DNA of 64,000 nt, from the NCBI RefSeq assembly GCF_002025205.1, contig NZ_CP019947.1, positions 3,510,001-3,574,000 on the forward strand, given 5' to 3'. The DNA comes from Pseudomonas sp. CC6-YY-74 (GTDB taxonomy: Bacteria > Pseudomonadota > Gammaproteobacteria > Pseudomonadales > Pseudomonadaceae). The notes below the pieces were generated by a model, which saw only the letters and a program-made list of their open reading frames with translations, had not been told where the DNA came from and did not search any database. Below are positions 1-8,821 of this stretch, piece by piece; position 1 is the stretch's first letter, and each line of letters begins with the position of its first letter. The position numbers were made by a program, and so were the translations under genes.

Positions 1-1010
1 GGGCCATAGGTTTCGGTCAGGCCATAGACGTGGGTGACGCGAAACTCCATGGCTTCCATGGCCTCGATCACTGCCGCAGGTGGCGCGGCGCCGGCAGTCA
101 GCACCTTGACCGGGCGGGTCTTCAGCGCCTTCAGCTCATCGGCGGCATTGGCCAGCATGTTCAGCACGATGGGCGCGCCACAGAAGTGGTCGACGCCATG
201 CTCGGCAATCGCCGGGTAAATCGCCTCGGCGCGCACATGGCGCAGGCACACATTGACCCCGACATAGGCCGCCAGCGCCCAGGGGAAACACCAGCCGTTG
301 CAGTGGAACATCGGCAGCGTCCACAGGTACACCGGGAAGCGGCTCATGTCCCAGCACATGGCATTGGACAAGGCATTCAGGTGCGCGCCGCGGTGGTGGT
401 AGACCACGCCCTTGGGGTTGCCCGTGGTGCCGGAGGTGTAGCTGAGCGAGATCGCCTGCCACTCGTCGGCGGGCATCTGCCAGGCATAGTCGGCGTCGCC
501 TTCGGCCAACAGCGCCTCGTAGTCGAACTGGCCAATCAACTGGCCGTCCTGATATTCCGGGTCGTCGATGCCGATAATCAGTGGCCGGTTGGGCAGGTGG
601 CTGGTGGCGCGCTGCACCAGTTCGCCGAACTCCTTGTCGACCAGCAGCACCTTGGCTTCGCCATGCTGCAGGATGAAGGCGATAGCTTCGGCATCCAGAC
701 GGGTATTGATGGCATTCAGCACGGCGCCGCACATGGGTACACCGAAGTGCGCCTCGAACATCGCCGGGCCGTTCGGCGCGATCACCGCTACCGTATCGCC
801 CAGGCCAATGCCGCGCTGCGCCAGGGCCGAAGCCAGGCGAATACAGCGGCGGTAAGTCTCGCCCCAGGTCTGGCGCAGACTACCGTTGATCAGCGCCGTG
901 CGCTGCGGGTAGACACTCGCCGCGCGCTCGAGAAAACTCAAGGGACTGAGTGCCTGAAAATTCGCCGCCTCGCGCGGCATGCCATATTCGTAGGGGTTGG
1001 GGCTGTGCAT
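1..1010 (-). CDS. AMP-dependent acyl-CoA synthetase (partial, C-terminus beyond left edge)
   Basis: Activates a carboxylic acid with ATP to the acyl-adenylate and transfers it to CoA. I translated it from the minus strand: it starts MHSPNPYEYGMP at an ATG preceded by GGAGAAC, and about 336 residues lie inside the window. The family P-loop YTSGTTGNPK is at residues 191-200, followed by the LPMFHCNGW segment typical of medium or long-chain acyl-CoA ligases, and VYGLTETYG lies at the window edge. The missing part would hold the rest of the adenylation core and the mobile C-terminal domain. The substrate cannot be told from this portion. It diverges from fabY across 243 bp, a position compatible with fatty-acid metabolism. 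Confidence 0.9.
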   Translation of the reverse strand, partial: MHSPNPYEYGMPREAANFQALSPLSFLERAASVYPQRTALINGSLRQTWGETYRRCIRLASALAQRGIGLGDTVAVIAPNGPAMFEAHFGVPMCGAVLNAINTRLDAEAIAFILQHGEAKVLLVDKEFGELVQRATSHLPNRPLIIGIDDPEYQDGQLIGQFDYEALLAEGDADYAWQMPADEWQAISLSYTSGTTGNPKGVVYHHRGAHLNALSNAMCWDMSRFPVYLWTLPMFHCNGWCFPWALAAYVGVNVCLRHVRAEAIYPAIAEHGVDHFCGAPIVLNMLANAADELKALKTRPVKVLTAGAAPPAAVIEAMEAMEFRVTHVYGLTETYG

Positions 1011-1253
1011 TATTGTTCTCCAGCGGAACCTTGGGCTGGATAAACCTTACCAGTAGTATGGTTTTGCCGAAGCGCTACCTTGGTCGAAGCAGTGACTCAC
1101 GGGTCATAAATCACGTCAGCATAATCACCCGAACAGTCGAGCCACAGCTCGCCCCATCGAATTACCCCGTGTTTGCGGGTCCCTGGGCGAGCGACAAGCA
1201 GGTATCGCTTCATCTGAGCTTGTCCGGCGTATTTATTTGAAGGAGTTTCCCGC

Positions 1254-3164
1254 GTGAAGTCTCGCTTACCCGTGATTGTTGGTTTTGGTGGTTATAACGC
1301 AGCCGGCCGCAGCTCCTTTCACCACGGCTTCCGCCGCACCGTGATCGAGTCGATGGACCTGCGCGCACGCCAGGAAACCCTCGCCGGCTTGGCCGTGATG
1401 ATGAAACTGCTGCAGGTACTCGACGGCAACTACCAGACCATCGACGGCACGGCGCTGAGCCTGGCGGAGATCGACAGCCGTTTTGCCGAACAGATTCTCG
1501 CCTCGACCCTGGTACGGCGTATCGAAAAGCAGCATCTGGATGTCGACGCCGCCCACTGGCAGAAAAACATCAGCGTCAGTGGCGCGTCCGGCACCCCGCT
1601 GAGCTTCATTAGCAATCGCAAGCAACTGCCCGAGCCACTGCCGACCAATTGGTCGGTGGAGGAGCTTAACGCCACCGAGGTGCGCGTCACCCTGCACGAC
1701 AACTGCGACTTCAAGGTCGACAGCTACCGCGCCCTGCCGGTGAAGTCCGCCGGTCAGTTGCCCAGCGGTTTCGAGCCGAGCGAACACTACAACTCACGCT
1801 TCCACCCGCGCGGCCTGAGCATGGCCATCGTCGGGGTGACCGACGCCCTGCGCTCGACCGGCCTGCCCTGGCAATCGATCGTCGATCGGGTACAACCGGA
1901 CGAAGTCGCGGTGTTCGCCAGCTGCATCATGAGCCAGCTCGACGAAAACGGCTTCGGCGGCATGATGCAATCGCGCCTCAAGGGCGGCCGGGTCACCGCC
2001 AAGCAGCTGGCCCTGGGCCTCAACAGCATGCCAGCGGACTTCATCAACGCCTACGTGCTCGGCAGTGTCGGCAGCACCGGCAGCATCACCGGCGCCTGCG
2101 CCACCTTCCTCTACAACCTGCAGAAGGGCATCGAGCAGATCACCACGGGCAAGGCCCGGGTGGTGATCGTCGGCAGCAGCGAAGCGCCGCTCAATCAGGA
2201 GTGCATCGAGGGTTACGGCGCCATGGGCGCGCTGGCCACCGAAGAGGGCCTGCGCCAGATCGAAGGCCAGCAACAGGTGAACTTCCGCCGCGCCAGCCGC
2301 CCGTTCGGCGACAACTGCGGTTTCACCCTGGCCGAGGCCTGCCAGTTCGTGGTGCTGATGGACGACGAACTGGCCCTGGAGCTGGGCGCCGACATCCACG
2401 GCGCGGTGCCGGATGTATTCGTCAACGCCGATGGCTTCAAGAAATCCATCTCCGCCCCCGGCCCCGGTAATTACCTGACCATGGCCAAGGCCGTCGCCAG
2501 CGCCGTGCAGTTGCTCGGCCTCGATGCCGTGCGCCAGCGCAGCTTCGTCCACGCCCACGGCTCCAGCACCCCGGCCAATCGCACCACCGAATCGGAACTA
2601 CTGGACCGCATCGCCGCCACCTTCGCCATCGAGCAATGGCCGGTGACCGCAGTCAAGGCCTTCGTCGGCCACTCCCTGGCCACCGCCAGCGGCGACCAGG
2701 TGATCTCCGCCCTGGGCAGCTTCAAGTACGGCGTCATCCCCGGAATCAAGACCATCGACGCGGTCGCCGATGACGTCTTCCAACAGCACCTGCACATCGC
2801 CACCGAGGATCGTCAGCTCGGCCAGCAGGCGCTGGACGTGTGCTTCATCAACTCCAAGGGCTTCGGCGGCAACAACGCCAGCGCCGTGGTGCTGGCGCCC
2901 CATGTGGTCGACAAGATGCTGCGCAAGCGTCACGGCGCCGAGGCCTTCGCCGCCTATTGCGCACGCCGCGAACAGACCCGCGCCGCCGCCCGCGCCTACG
3001 ACGAACAGGCCATGCAGGGTCAACTGGAAATCATCTACAACTTCGGCCGCGACCTGATCGACGACAAGGCCATCGAGCTGGGCACCGAACAGATCAAGGT
3101 GCCGGGCTTCGCTCAGCCGCTGGTGTTCAAGCAGGATGACCGCTTCACCGACATGCTCGACTAA
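1254..3164 (+). CDS. fabY: Beta-ketoacyl-ACP synthase FabY
   Basis: Condensing enzyme that starts fatty acid synthesis in Pseudomonas by joining acetyl-CoA to malonyl-ACP, replacing FabH. The 636-residue product matches my memory of P. aeruginosa PA5174 in length and in its N-terminus (MKSRLPVIVGFGGYNAAGRS). The thiolase-fold triad is visible: Cys282 in GACAT, His435 in HAHGSST and His473 in FVGHSLA. An extra N-terminal region of about 190 residues precedes the KAS core, a feature of this subfamily. The start is GTG with a strong Shine-Dalgarno (GAAGGAG) 8-9 bases upstream. It stands alone; a convergent hairpin follows at 3240-3272. Confidence 0.93.
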   Translation: MKSRLPVIVGFGGYNAAGRSSFHHGFRRTVIESMDLRARQETLAGLAVMMKLLQVLDGNYQTIDGTALSLAEIDSRFAEQILASTLVRRIEKQHLDVDAAHWQKNISVSGASGTPLSFISNRKQLPEPLPTNWSVEELNATEVRVTLHDNCDFKVDSYRALPVKSAGQLPSGFEPSEHYNSRFHPRGLSMAIVGVTDALRSTGLPWQSIVDRVQPDEVAVFASCIMSQLDENGFGGMMQSRLKGGRVTAKQLALGLNSMPADFINAYVLGSVGSTGSITGACATFLYNLQKGIEQITTGKARVVIVGSSEAPLNQECIEGYGAMGALATEEGLRQIEGQQQVNFRRASRPFGDNCGFTLAEACQFVVLMDDELALELGADIHGAVPDVFVNADGFKKSISAPGPGNYLTMAKAVASAVQLLGLDAVRQRSFVHAHGSSTPANRTTESELLDRIAATFAIEQWPVTAVKAFVGHSLATASGDQVISALGSFKYGVIPGIKTIDAVADDVFQQHLHIATEDRQLGQQALDVCFINSKGFGGNNASAVVLAPHVVDKMLRKRHGAEAFAAYCARREQTRAAARAYDEQAMQGQLEIIYNFGRDLIDDKAIELGTEQIKVPGFAQPLVFKQDDRFTDMLD

Positions 3165-3234
3165 CCGCCTACCTGGTGGTTGCGGACCGGTTCAGATTGC
3201 TCCGCGGGGTATCGCTTTATGCCTTTGCATGCCA

Positions 3235-3272
3235 AGAAAAATGCCGCTCACTTGGCTCAAGTGAACGGCATT
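3235..3272 (-). terminator. Intrinsic terminator of the DUF481 gene
   Basis: A 14-bp stem with one G-T type mismatch, AATGCCGCTCACTT against AAGTGAACGGCATT, encloses loop GGCTC. Read on the minus strand it is followed by TTTTTCTT, so it ends the minus-strand DUF481 transcript 52 bases past its stop. It may also slow transcripts coming from fabY. Confidence 0.75.
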
Positions 3273-3324
3273 GCGGCACATGGCCAGAGCGATTCAAACT
3301 ACAGCTGACTGGCTGCGAAATGGC

Positions 3325-4329
3325 TTACCAGCCGACACCAAAGCCCAGGCTGTAGTGGGTTTCGTCTATATCGCCTTCCGAACCACTGACGATATCTTTC
3401 TCGGCCTTCATGTTCAGCGAAGCCCAGTCGGTGACCTTGTAGCGCAGTCCCACCTCGGCATCCAGGGCGTATTCGGCGACATTAGCCAGCGGCTTGCCGA
3501 CCTCACCGGTGCTGAACAGCTCGAAGCTCTTGCCGACCAGATAACGGTTGTAGTCCCACTTCGCGCTCACGGCATAGAAGTTGTCCTTCTCGCCATTGGC
3601 ATACAGGTAGTCGGTGCGGTTCATCAAGCCGGCGACGGAGAAGGCGCCCAATTCGTTATCCCAGAACTGGTAACCCGGACCGGTACCGACGGTGCGCTGG
3701 CGCTGCAGTTCTTCGATCTGATCGCGCTTGTAATCGACACGCCCCTCCCAGAACCAGTGCTCATTGAAGAAACGGTCGAGGGCATACTCGGCACCCCAGT
3801 TATCCGTGGCCACTACGCCGTCCTGGAACTCGCGGTTGTACTCGGCCGCGGCAGAGTGCCGCCAGAGGCCATGGCGCATCTGGGTTTTCAGGTCGACATC
3901 ATAGTCATCGGTATCAGTTTCGGCGCGTTTGTAGTCCAGCGCGGCATCGATATTGCCCTCCCAGGTCAAATCCTCGATCAGTGGCTTGGGCTTCATGATC
4001 CGCTCGATACTCGCCAGTTCGATGGTTCGCGGCCCTTCGCCATTGGCCAGGGTGACTTTGCCCTGCTCGGCAGCCAGCAGGGCTTTGGCCCGTTCACCGG
4101 TAAGTTTGCCTTCCTTGATCAGCAGCTCCTGGTCGCTTTCGAGGGTGGCGATTTTCTTCCAATCCAGCGCGATCGAGCCACCGTACTCGGTTTCCAGGAG
4201 CAGTTTTTTCCCTTCAAAGAATTTGATCGTACCGCTCAGCCGATCGCCGTTTTTCAACCACACAGTATCGGCCAGCAGAGGACTGGTAGCGGCCGCAAGG
4301 GTCAGGCACAGCAGGGTTCTGAAAATCAT
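3325..4329 (-). CDS. DUF481 family outer-membrane-like protein
   Basis: Predicted secreted beta-rich protein of unknown role, 334 residues from ATG at 4329. The N-terminus MIFRTLLCLTLAAATSPLLA is a clear signal peptide with an AxA-like cleavage site. Residues 21-90 form a small domain with the motif VWLKNGDRLSG. The rest is alternating aromatic beta-strands (DYKRDQIEELQ, GPGYQFWDNELG) ending in a C-terminal aromatic (GFGVGW), typical of barrel proteins. Reading continues upstream of 4329 into a decayed paralogue, but the signal peptide fixes the true start. The Shine-Dalgarno is weak. A function such as salt-induced porin-like protein is often assigned to DUF481 but is unproven. Confidence 0.85.
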   Translation of the reverse strand: MIFRTLLCLTLAAATSPLLADTVWLKNGDRLSGTIKFFEGKKLLLETEYGGSIALDWKKIATLESDQELLIKEGKLTGERAKALLAAEQGKVTLANGEGPRTIELASIERIMKPKPLIEDLTWEGNIDAALDYKRAETDTDDYDVDLKTQMRHGLWRHSAAAEYNREFQDGVVATDNWGAEYALDRFFNEHWFWEGRVDYKRDQIEELQRQRTVGTGPGYQFWDNELGAFSVAGLMNRTDYLYANGEKDNFYAVSAKWDYNRYLVGKSFELFSTGEVGKPLANVAEYALDAEVGLRYKVTDWASLNMKAEKDIVSGSEGDIDETHYSLGFGVGW

Positions 4330-4439
4330 AAGAATGCTTGAAAAACTCTGATTGAATAAACGCCGAGCATTATGCGCAAGCCCGACCTCTGAACAAGCAC
4401 TGACCGTCGGAATTAATCGGAGTTCAAGCCAGGCGACCG

Positions 4440-4801
4440 GCGCCATGATGGCACGATCCGAGCCTCTGACCCTGGGCCCCAGCAGATAATGGCGCTCGGA
4501 GGAGGTACGCCCCAGGCCACCCATTTGCTCCAGCTCGTACGGCAGCGACAGGCGAGCCCGGCGGTTGGCTGCAGTGCTCGCTCGGCGCAGTAACAGGGGT
4601 TTGTCCGATCGCCAGGTATCGATATCCTTGCAGGCGACCGGCACCTGGCCGGCATAGCGGGTTTTCAGCGCCCGCTTGCCGCCGGCGAGCAGCAGAATGT
4701 CGCCTGCTCAGGCGGTCGCCATTATTCAGCGCGACCCTGTCCGCCACCACTGGCCTGGCCCAACCCACCAACGCAGATAACCGCAGGGTGCGCAGCAGCA
4801 T
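4440..4801 (-). pseudogene. Frameshifted relic of a second DUF481 gene
   Basis: From ATG at 4801 the minus strand reads MLLRTLRLSALVGWARPVVA, a signal peptide, then DRVALNNGDRLS, closely like ADTVWLKNGDRLSG of the intact neighbour. The frame then breaks near 4708: GDILLLAGGKRALKTRYAG continues only in another frame, again matching the neighbour's GTIKFFEGKKLLLETEYGG. That second frame runs without a stop into the start of the intact gene and makes a false N-terminal extension. I infer a tandem duplicate that lost its frame and most of its barrel. Its 5' end overlaps the divergent alkyltransferase-like gene by two bases. Confidence 0.7.
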
Positions 4802-5192
4802 GATCAATCGACCACCGCCAGCTCAGGATGAAGCCGCCACGCAAGCCGCTGCGCCCCGGTCAGCGGCAAGCCCGGAAGGACGACGCGAGGCACTGTATAT
4901 GACGCTCGCGCACGTTCCGGCGGGCAAGGTGGTCAGCTATGGTCAATTGGCTGAGCTGGCCGGCCTTGGCCGCGCCGCCCGCTGGGTAGGACGCAGCCTC
5001 AGCCAGCTGCCGCAGGGTACGACACTGCCCTGGCATCGGGTGATCGCCGCCAGCGGTCGCCTGAGCCTGCCGGCGGGCAGCGCTTCCGGCGCGGAGCAAC
5101 GGCAGCGCTTGCGCGCCGAAGGCGTGCTGGTCATCAATGATCGCGTGGATATCCGACGGCACGGCTGGCGCCCAATGGAGCACAGCGGTTAG
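4800..5192 (+). CDS. Alkyltransferase-like protein (ATL, Ada/MGMT DNA-binding domain)
   Basis: Binds O6-alkylguanine in DNA and flags it for nucleotide excision repair; it does not remove the alkyl group. The 130-residue product has the MGMT C-terminal DNA-binding fold (PAGKVVSYGQLAELAGLGRAA). The active-site motif PCHRV is replaced by PWHRV, with Trp78 where the reactive Cys would be; this is diagnostic of ATL proteins such as E. coli YbaZ. ATG at 4800 is chosen over the GTG at 4788. The first 30 residues are an alanine-rich low-complexity leader. ampG follows 46 bases downstream and may be cotranscribed. Confidence 0.88.
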   Translation: MINRPPPAQDEAATQAAAPRSAASPEGRREALYMTLAHVPAGKVVSYGQLAELAGLGRAARWVGRSLSQLPQGTTLPWHRVIAASGRLSLPAGSASGAEQRQRLRAEGVLVINDRVDIRRHGWRPMEHSG

Positions 5193-5238
5193 AGTGCGCC
5201 CTGAACCCACTCTCTCTCCGCAGACAGATACCCGCTCA

Positions 5239-6807
5239 ATGCCCCGTAAAAGTTGGCGCGAAGCCATCGCCGCCTATTCCAGCCCCGCCACGCTGGTGTT
5301 GTTGCTCCTCGGGTTCGCCGCCGGCCTGCCCTATATGCTGGTGTTCTCGACGCTGTCGGTGTGGTTGCGCGAAGCTGGCGTGGCACGTGAAACCATTGGT
5401 TTTGCCAGCCTGATCGGCCTGGCCTACGCCTTCAAATGGGTCTGGTCGCCACTGCTCGACCAGTGGCGCCTGCCGCTGCTCGGCAGGCTCGGCCGGCGCC
5501 GCTCCTGGCTGGTACTGGCCCAGGTGCTGATTGCCATAGGCCTGGCTGGCATGGCGCTGTGTGACCCGCAGACCAATCTGACCTGGCTAATCTCCCTGGC
5601 GGTGCTGGTGGCCTTCGCCTCAGCCACCCAGGACATCGCCATCGATGCCTACCGCCTGGAGATCGTCGAAGACACCCGCCAGGCGGCCCTGGCCGCCAGC
5701 TACATGGCCGGCTACCGGGTCGCCGCGCTGCTGGCCACCGCCGGCGCGTTGTACTTCGCCGAAGGTTTCGGTTCTACCGTACAGCTTTACCAGCACAGCG
5801 CCTGGTCCGGCACCTACCTGGTGTTTGCCCTGCTGATGTTGCCGGGCCTGCTCACCAGCCTGTGGATGCGCGAACCGGCGGTACCGCTGCAAACCCAGTT
5901 GGCCGCGGCGCGCTATGGTTTCAGCCATCAGATCGCCTCGGTGCTGGTGTTGATCGTGCTGCTGGTCTCGATGCCGGCGATGTTCACCCAGTTTTATTAC
6001 ACCGACTTCGCCAGCCTGGTACGGGGCGAAATCAGCCTGCTCGGCCTGCTCCTCGAAGATCGCGCCTTTCTGCGCGCCTTGCTCTACACCATCCTCACCA
6101 CGCTGTGCCTGTCGAGCATGGGCCGGCGCGGCCTGGCACCGGTGCTGACCCCGATCAACGACTTCATCGTGCGTTACCGCTGGCAGGCCTTGCTGCTGCT
6201 CGGGCTGATCGCGACCTACCGCATGTCGGATACCGTGATGGGCGTGATGGCCAACGTGTTCTACATCGACCAGGGCTTTACCAAGGATCAGATCGCCAGC
6301 GTCAGCAAGCTGTTCGGCCTGGTCATGACCCTGCTCGGCGCCGGCTTTGGCGGCTTGCTGATCGTGCGCTTCGGCATCCTGCCGATCCTGTTCATCGGCG
6401 GCATAGCATCGGCGGCGACCAACCTGCTGTTCCTCATGCTCGCCGGCATGGGCGCCGACCTGCAGATGTTGATCGTCACCATCTCCGCCGACAACTTCAG
6501 CGCCGGCCTGGCCACGGCGGCGTTCGTCGCCTACCTGTCGAGCCTGACCAACCTGCAGTTCTCGGCCACCCAATACGCCCTACTCAGCTCGATCATGCTG
6601 CTGTTGCCGCGACTGATCGGTGGCTATTCCGGCGTGCTGGTGGAGAAACTCGGCTATGCCGAGTTCTTCCTGATCACCGCCCTGCTGGGAATCCCGACCC
6701 TGATTCTGATTGCCCTGCAATGGAGGCGCGAACGCCCGCAAGCCAATGGCTCGACGCCAGCCGAAACGCTCGACATCCCGCCGCTGAAGACTGAAGCCAA
6801 CCACTAG
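5239..6807 (+). CDS. ampG: Muropeptide permease AmpG (MFS)
   Basis: Inner-membrane carrier that imports GlcNAc-anhydroMurNAc peptides for cell-wall recycling and so influences AmpC beta-lactamase induction. 522 residues from ATG at 5239 (MPRKSWREAIAAYSSPATLV); further upstream in-frame codons overlap the ATL gene. The family signature GFAAGLPYMLVFSTLSVWL is at the first membrane segment, RLGRRRSWL follows in a cytoplasmic loop, and AKATQD-like SATQDIAIDAYR is in TM4. At least 12 hydrophobic segments are visible, with a long central loop as in Pseudomonas AmpG. It ends just before a bidirectional terminator. Confidence 0.9.
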   Translation: MPRKSWREAIAAYSSPATLVLLLLGFAAGLPYMLVFSTLSVWLREAGVARETIGFASLIGLAYAFKWVWSPLLDQWRLPLLGRLGRRRSWLVLAQVLIAIGLAGMALCDPQTNLTWLISLAVLVAFASATQDIAIDAYRLEIVEDTRQAALAASYMAGYRVAALLATAGALYFAEGFGSTVQLYQHSAWSGTYLVFALLMLPGLLTSLWMREPAVPLQTQLAAARYGFSHQIASVLVLIVLLVSMPAMFTQFYYTDFASLVRGEISLLGLLLEDRAFLRALLYTILTTLCLSSMGRRGLAPVLTPINDFIVRYRWQALLLLGLIATYRMSDTVMGVMANVFYIDQGFTKDQIASVSKLFGLVMTLLGAGFGGLLIVRFGILPILFIGGIASAATNLLFLMLAGMGADLQMLIVTISADNFSAGLATAAFVAYLSSLTNLQFSATQYALLSSIMLLLPRLIGGYSGVLVEKLGYAEFFLITALLGIPTLILIALQWRRERPQANGSTPAETLDIPPLKTEANH

Positions 6808-6825
6808 TCCATCGCCAGTAGATGT

Positions 6826-6856
6826 AAAAAAGCCCCGGTACATGACCGGGGCTTTG
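6826..6856. terminator. Bidirectional terminator between ampG and an acyl-CoA dehydrogenase
   Basis: A perfect 10-bp stem AAAGCCCCGG / CCGGGGCTTT has a 7-base loop. The minus-strand copy is followed by a T-run (TTTTTTAC), making it strongest for the acyl-CoA dehydrogenase gene ending at 6874. It also sits 20 bases after ampG. Confidence 0.9.
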
Positions 6857-6873
6857 GCGTTGCAGGGTGTGCC

Positions 6874-8652
6874 TTAGAACTGCGTCGCATCCAGCAGGTA
6901 GAGGCTTGCGCTGCCGGCCTTGACCGAGGCGGTCAGCGAGTGGATACGCGGCAGGATGCGCGCGAAGTAGAAGCGCGCGGTACCCAGCTTGCTGGCGTAG
7001 AAGTCGTCCTGACCCTCCTTGCCCAACGCCGTCCTGGCCATCAGTGCCCACATGTAGGCGTAGGCGGTGTAGCCGAACACCTGCAGGTACTCGACCGAGG
7101 CGGCGCCGATTTCGTTGGGGTTGGCCTTGGCCCGCGCCAGCAGATCGACGGTCATCTGCTCCAGATTGCCGATGGCAGCTTTCAGCGGCTCGGTGAACTC
7201 GGCGAGCGAAGCATCGGCCGAATCGGTGAAGGCCTTGATCTCTTCGGCGAAGTGTTGGTAGAACGCCCCGCCGCTACCGATCACCTTGCGCCCGACCAAG
7301 TCGAGGGCCTGAATGCCGTTGGTGCCTTCGTAGATCTGGGTGATGCGGCAATCGCGCACCAGCTGCTCCTGGCCCCACTCGCGAATGAAGCCATGACCGC
7401 CGAACACCTGCTGGCCGTGGAGAGTGGTTTCCAGGCCCATGTCGGTGAGGAAGGCCTTGGCCACCGGGGTCAGCAGGGCGACCAGCTCTTCGGCGCGCTT
7501 GCGCACGACTGGGTCCTCGCTGAACTTGGCGGTATCGAGCTGCATGGCGACGTAGCTGGAGAAGGCGCGACCGCCCTCGTTCAACGCCTTCATGGTCAGC
7601 AGCATGCGGCGTACGTCTGGATGGACGATGATCGGATCGGCGACCTTGTCCTTGGCGACCGGGCCGGTCGGCGCGCGGCTCTGAATGCGCTCGCGGGCGT
7701 AGTCGATGGCGCTCTGGTAGGACCGCTCGCCGGTGGCCAGGCCCTGAATGCCGACGCCCAGACGCTCGTAGTTCATCATGGTGAACATGGCGGCCAGGCC
7801 GCGATTCGGCGCGTCGACGATCCAGCCGGTGGCGCCGTCGAAGTTCATCACGCAGGTGCTGGAAGCCTTGATGCCCATCTTGTGCTCGATCGAGCCGCAG
7901 GACAGCGCGTTGTGCTCGCCCAGCGAGCCATCGGCAGCCACCATGAACTTGGGTACCAAAAACAGCGAGATGCCCTTGGGACCAGCCGGTGCGTCGGGCA
8001 GCTTGGCCAGCACCAGGTGGATGATGTTTTCGCTCAGGTCGTGCTCGCCACCGGTGATGAAGATCTTGGTGCCGCTGATCTTGTAGCTGCCATCGGCTTG
8101 CGGCTCGGCCTTGGTGCGGATTATCCCTAAGTCGGTGCCGGCGTGCGACTCGGTCAGGCACATGGAACCGGCCCAGATGCCGGCGTACATGTTCGGCAGG
8201 TACTGCTCTTTCAGCTCTTCACTGGCGTGGGCGTTGATCGACAGGCAGGCGCCGGCGGTGAGCATCGGGTAGAGGCCGAATGACAGATTGGCCGAGTTGA
8301 CCATCTCCTCGACTTGCGCGGAGATCACCTTGGGCATGCCCATGCCACCGAACAGCGGGTCGCCGCCGACCCCCACCCAACCGCCTTCGGCGTAGGCGTT
8401 GTAGGCTTCGGGAAAGCCGGCCGGCGTCTTCACCGCGCCATCGTTCCAGGTGCAGCCTTCCTCATCGCCGCTGCGATTGAGCGGGGCAATGATGCCTGCG
8501 GTGACCTTGCCGGCTTCTTCGAGAATGGCGCTGGCAGTGTCTTCATCCACCACGTCGGCCAGGGCAGGTAATTGGGCCCACAGCTTGGACACCTCGAACA
8601 CTTCGTTGAGCACGAAGCGCATGTCGCGCAGGGGAGCTTTGTAGTCAGCCAT
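6874..8652 (-). CDS. Acyl-CoA dehydrogenase (FadE type), paralogue 1
   Basis: FAD enzyme of the first beta-oxidation step, forming trans-2-enoyl-CoA. 592 residues, longer than the 390-residue classic family because it carries the extra C-terminal domain found in FadE1/FadE2-type proteins. The start MADYKAPLRDMRF follows a clear family pattern shared with the two neighbours. Visible landmarks are CLTESHAGTDLG and KIFITGGEHDLSENIIH (flavin and acyl binding) and the catalytic base Glu442 in YEGTNGIQALDL. From synteny with P. aeruginosa PA0506-PA0508 it belongs to a set of three; which chain length it prefers cannot be read here. It has its own terminator. Confidence 0.93.
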   Translation of the reverse strand: MADYKAPLRDMRFVLNEVFEVSKLWAQLPALADVVDEDTASAILEEAGKVTAGIIAPLNRSGDEEGCTWNDGAVKTPAGFPEAYNAYAEGGWVGVGGDPLFGGMGMPKVISAQVEEMVNSANLSFGLYPMLTAGACLSINAHASEELKEQYLPNMYAGIWAGSMCLTESHAGTDLGIIRTKAEPQADGSYKISGTKIFITGGEHDLSENIIHLVLAKLPDAPAGPKGISLFLVPKFMVAADGSLGEHNALSCGSIEHKMGIKASSTCVMNFDGATGWIVDAPNRGLAAMFTMMNYERLGVGIQGLATGERSYQSAIDYARERIQSRAPTGPVAKDKVADPIIVHPDVRRMLLTMKALNEGGRAFSSYVAMQLDTAKFSEDPVVRKRAEELVALLTPVAKAFLTDMGLETTLHGQQVFGGHGFIREWGQEQLVRDCRITQIYEGTNGIQALDLVGRKVIGSGGAFYQHFAEEIKAFTDSADASLAEFTEPLKAAIGNLEQMTVDLLARAKANPNEIGAASVEYLQVFGYTAYAYMWALMARTALGKEGQDDFYASKLGTARFYFARILPRIHSLTASVKAGSASLYLLDATQF

Positions 8653-8774
8653 GGAAAATCCTCGAACGGAGCAACAGGGTTAAAGCAGGCCTGGGAGTTT
8701 AACCGAGCAACATTTCAGACACATAGGGTCGTGTTATGACCGAACAGTCTCAGGCTGCTTGCCAAATCGCAGAT

Positions 8775-8806
8775 AACCAAAGCCCGCCAACAGGCGGGCT
8801 TTGGTT
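8775..8806 (-). terminator. Terminator of acyl-CoA dehydrogenase paralogue 2
   Basis: A perfect 14-bp stem, AACCAAAGCCCGCC / GGCGGGCTTTGGTT, has loop AACA and lies 16 bases past the stop at 8822. It separates paralogue 2 from paralogue 1, so the two are probably separate transcripts. Confidence 0.85.
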
Positions 8807-8821
8807 AGTTTCAAGCATCGC

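Noticed and set aside
3325..4644. 439-residue DUF481 protein
   Set aside because: Residues before MIFRTLL come from the decayed paralogue; the true signal peptide starts at 4329.
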